Positions 33,135 through 33,943 of a stretch of DNA of 33,943 nucleotides are shown here, one piece after another. Below the pieces are notes generated by a model that saw nothing but the letters and a program-made list of their open reading frames with translations, ran no database searches and was not told where the DNA came from. Source of the stretch: Clostridia bacterium (GTDB lineage Bacteria > Bacillota > Clostridia > Oscillospirales > CAG-272); assembly GCA_017959065.1 (NCBI GenBank), contig JAGDBK010000051.1, positions 1 through 33,943 of the forward strand, written 5' to 3'. The position numbers and the translations under genes are program-made. Every line of letters begins with the position of its first letter. The stretch's first letter is position 1.

Positions 33135-33943
33135 TCATTCGAAAAAGTCGCTTCCATAGAGGTTTCGCAGTGCTTCGGCAAGGTAGCTGCCGATCTTCTT
33201 GGAGCATTCCACGTCCGGATGAACGCCGTCCGTAAATGTGGTCAGTTCCCAGTCTTTCGTTTCGATAACGCTGACGATATCGAATTTCTCGGCTGTTTTG
33301 ATGATCTCATCGGCAAGAGCTCCCTTTATCGGGATCATGTAGGCGATCGGGACTCCGGGATACATCTCAATAAGGCGTGTCAGCGTCTCTTCCATAGCTG
33401 TGCAGAATTCCTCTGACGGGGTCCCGCCGTCATTGCAGCCGTGATTGATGACTATAAGGTCCGGTATCAGCGAATAGTCTATGTCACGCTTAAGGCTGAG
33501 TTTTTCCATCGCTATCTTCATCGAACGGAAATAGCCGTGGCTGAGCAGACCGGAAGCGCTGTAGCCGATATAGTACGGGATCGCTCCCAGCTCCTGGCAA
33601 CACTGATAGGGGAACGCGGCCGTTGCGCTGTTGAAGTCGCTCGATTTGCCGTTGCCCAGTATGGCTATGCCCTCGGTGATGCTGTCGCCGTAGAAGAACA
33701 CCAGCTTGTTCTGAGGAACTATGCCGCGAAACCTTCCGCCTTCGTCAACATCTATGGATCTCAGAGCAAAACCGATCTCTTCAATCCATTTGCTTTCCAT
33801 TTCGTGCAGGCCGTCCGCGAATATCCTTACTGCGTGTCTTTCTTTGTCCGGGAGTTCGATCTCCGCCTCGGTGATAAGAACGCGTTCGGGATCCGAACCG
33901 TCTACCGATACTGCAATGTAGGGGGTCCCTCTTCTGTCGATCG
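33135..33943 (-). CDS. SGNH/GDSL hydrolase, 5' end beyond the window
   Basis: The open frame continues to the window edge, so at least 268 residues are present and the start is missing; an internal ATG at 33800 is not the true start. The C-terminal domain is a serine esterase of the SGNH fold: block I FFYGDSITEG with the catalytic Ser, the Gly in SASGLLSHG, NHGCNDGG with the Asn, and block V DGVHPD with the Asp-His pair. The visible 90 residues before it look like a beta-rich domain with YIAVSVDGSDPERVLI, as in two-domain carbohydrate esterases (CE2-like), so a sugar or wall-glycan deacetylase is a reasonable but unproven guess. No signal peptide can be assessed. Confidence 0.87.
   Translation of the reverse strand, partial: IDRRGTPYIAVSVDGSDPERVLITEAEIELPDKERHAVRIFADGLHEMESKWIEEIGFALRSIDVDEGGRFRGIVPQNKLVFFYGDSITEGIAILGNGKSSDFNSATAAFPYQCCQELGAIPYYIGYSASGLLSHGYFRSMKIAMEKLSLKRDIDYSLIPDLIVINHGCNDGGTPSEEFCTAMEETLTRLIEMYPGVPIAYMIPIKGALADEIIKTAEKFDIVSVIETKDWELTTFTDGVHPDVECSKKIGSYLAEALRNLYGSDFFE

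Overview
The window looks like the chromosome of a Gram-positive anaerobe of the Clostridia (Bacillota). An uncultured gut-type Oscillospirales or Christensenellales relative is my best guess, at low confidence. The grounds are strong AGGAGG-type ribosome binding sites, TTG and GTG starts, sigma-A promoters close to TTGACA-N17-TATAAT, the Gram-positive gene order of the S10/spc/alpha ribosomal clusters, a zinc-type S14, type II pantothenate kinase, an ECF-type ThiT and a TagO-like enzyme.

Layout. 1-157: the 3' end of a group II intron (domains V and VI), cut by the window edge. 177-3091 (minus): a nucleoside hydrolase and the translational GTPase TypA, each with its own promoter; TypA ends in a terminator. 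3280-8018 (plus): one apparent five-gene unit (long ArsR-type regulator, UxuB-like SDR oxidoreductase, lipoprotein, NifS-like cysteine desulfurase, HD hydrolase), from an extended -10 promoter to a 20-bp-stem bidirectional terminator. 8072-13148 (minus): DUF4349 lipoprotein, TagO-like glycosyl-phosphate transferase, TrpS, a class I aminotransferase and, from a separate promoter, MsrA. 13355-29190 (plus): an unbroken S10-spc-alpha cluster of 31 genes from rpsJ to rplQ, including secY, adk, map, infA, rpmJ and rpoA, closed by a bidirectional terminator. 29219-31012: divergent coaW (minus) and a HAD phosphatase (plus). 31021-31260 (minus): a broken C-terminal piece of a ThiT-type thiamine transporter. 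31389-32268 (plus): an intact thiT with its own promoter, TPP riboswitch and attenuator. 32409-33077: a DUF937 protein and two back-to-back terminators. 33135-33943 (minus): an SGNH hydrolase running off the window.

Most of the window is housekeeping: translation, protein export, cell-wall linkage chemistry and cofactor supply. I found no CRISPR array, defence system, prophage, tRNA or rRNA. I do not see a clearly new multi-gene system. The observations most worth following are the thiT remnant beside a riboswitch-controlled intact thiT, the group II intron end with a shortened domain V, the structured RNA leader and spacers in the ribosomal cluster, and the five-gene unit led by a regulator with an unrecognised 270-residue N-terminal domain and an exact 14-bp direct repeat next to its promoter.
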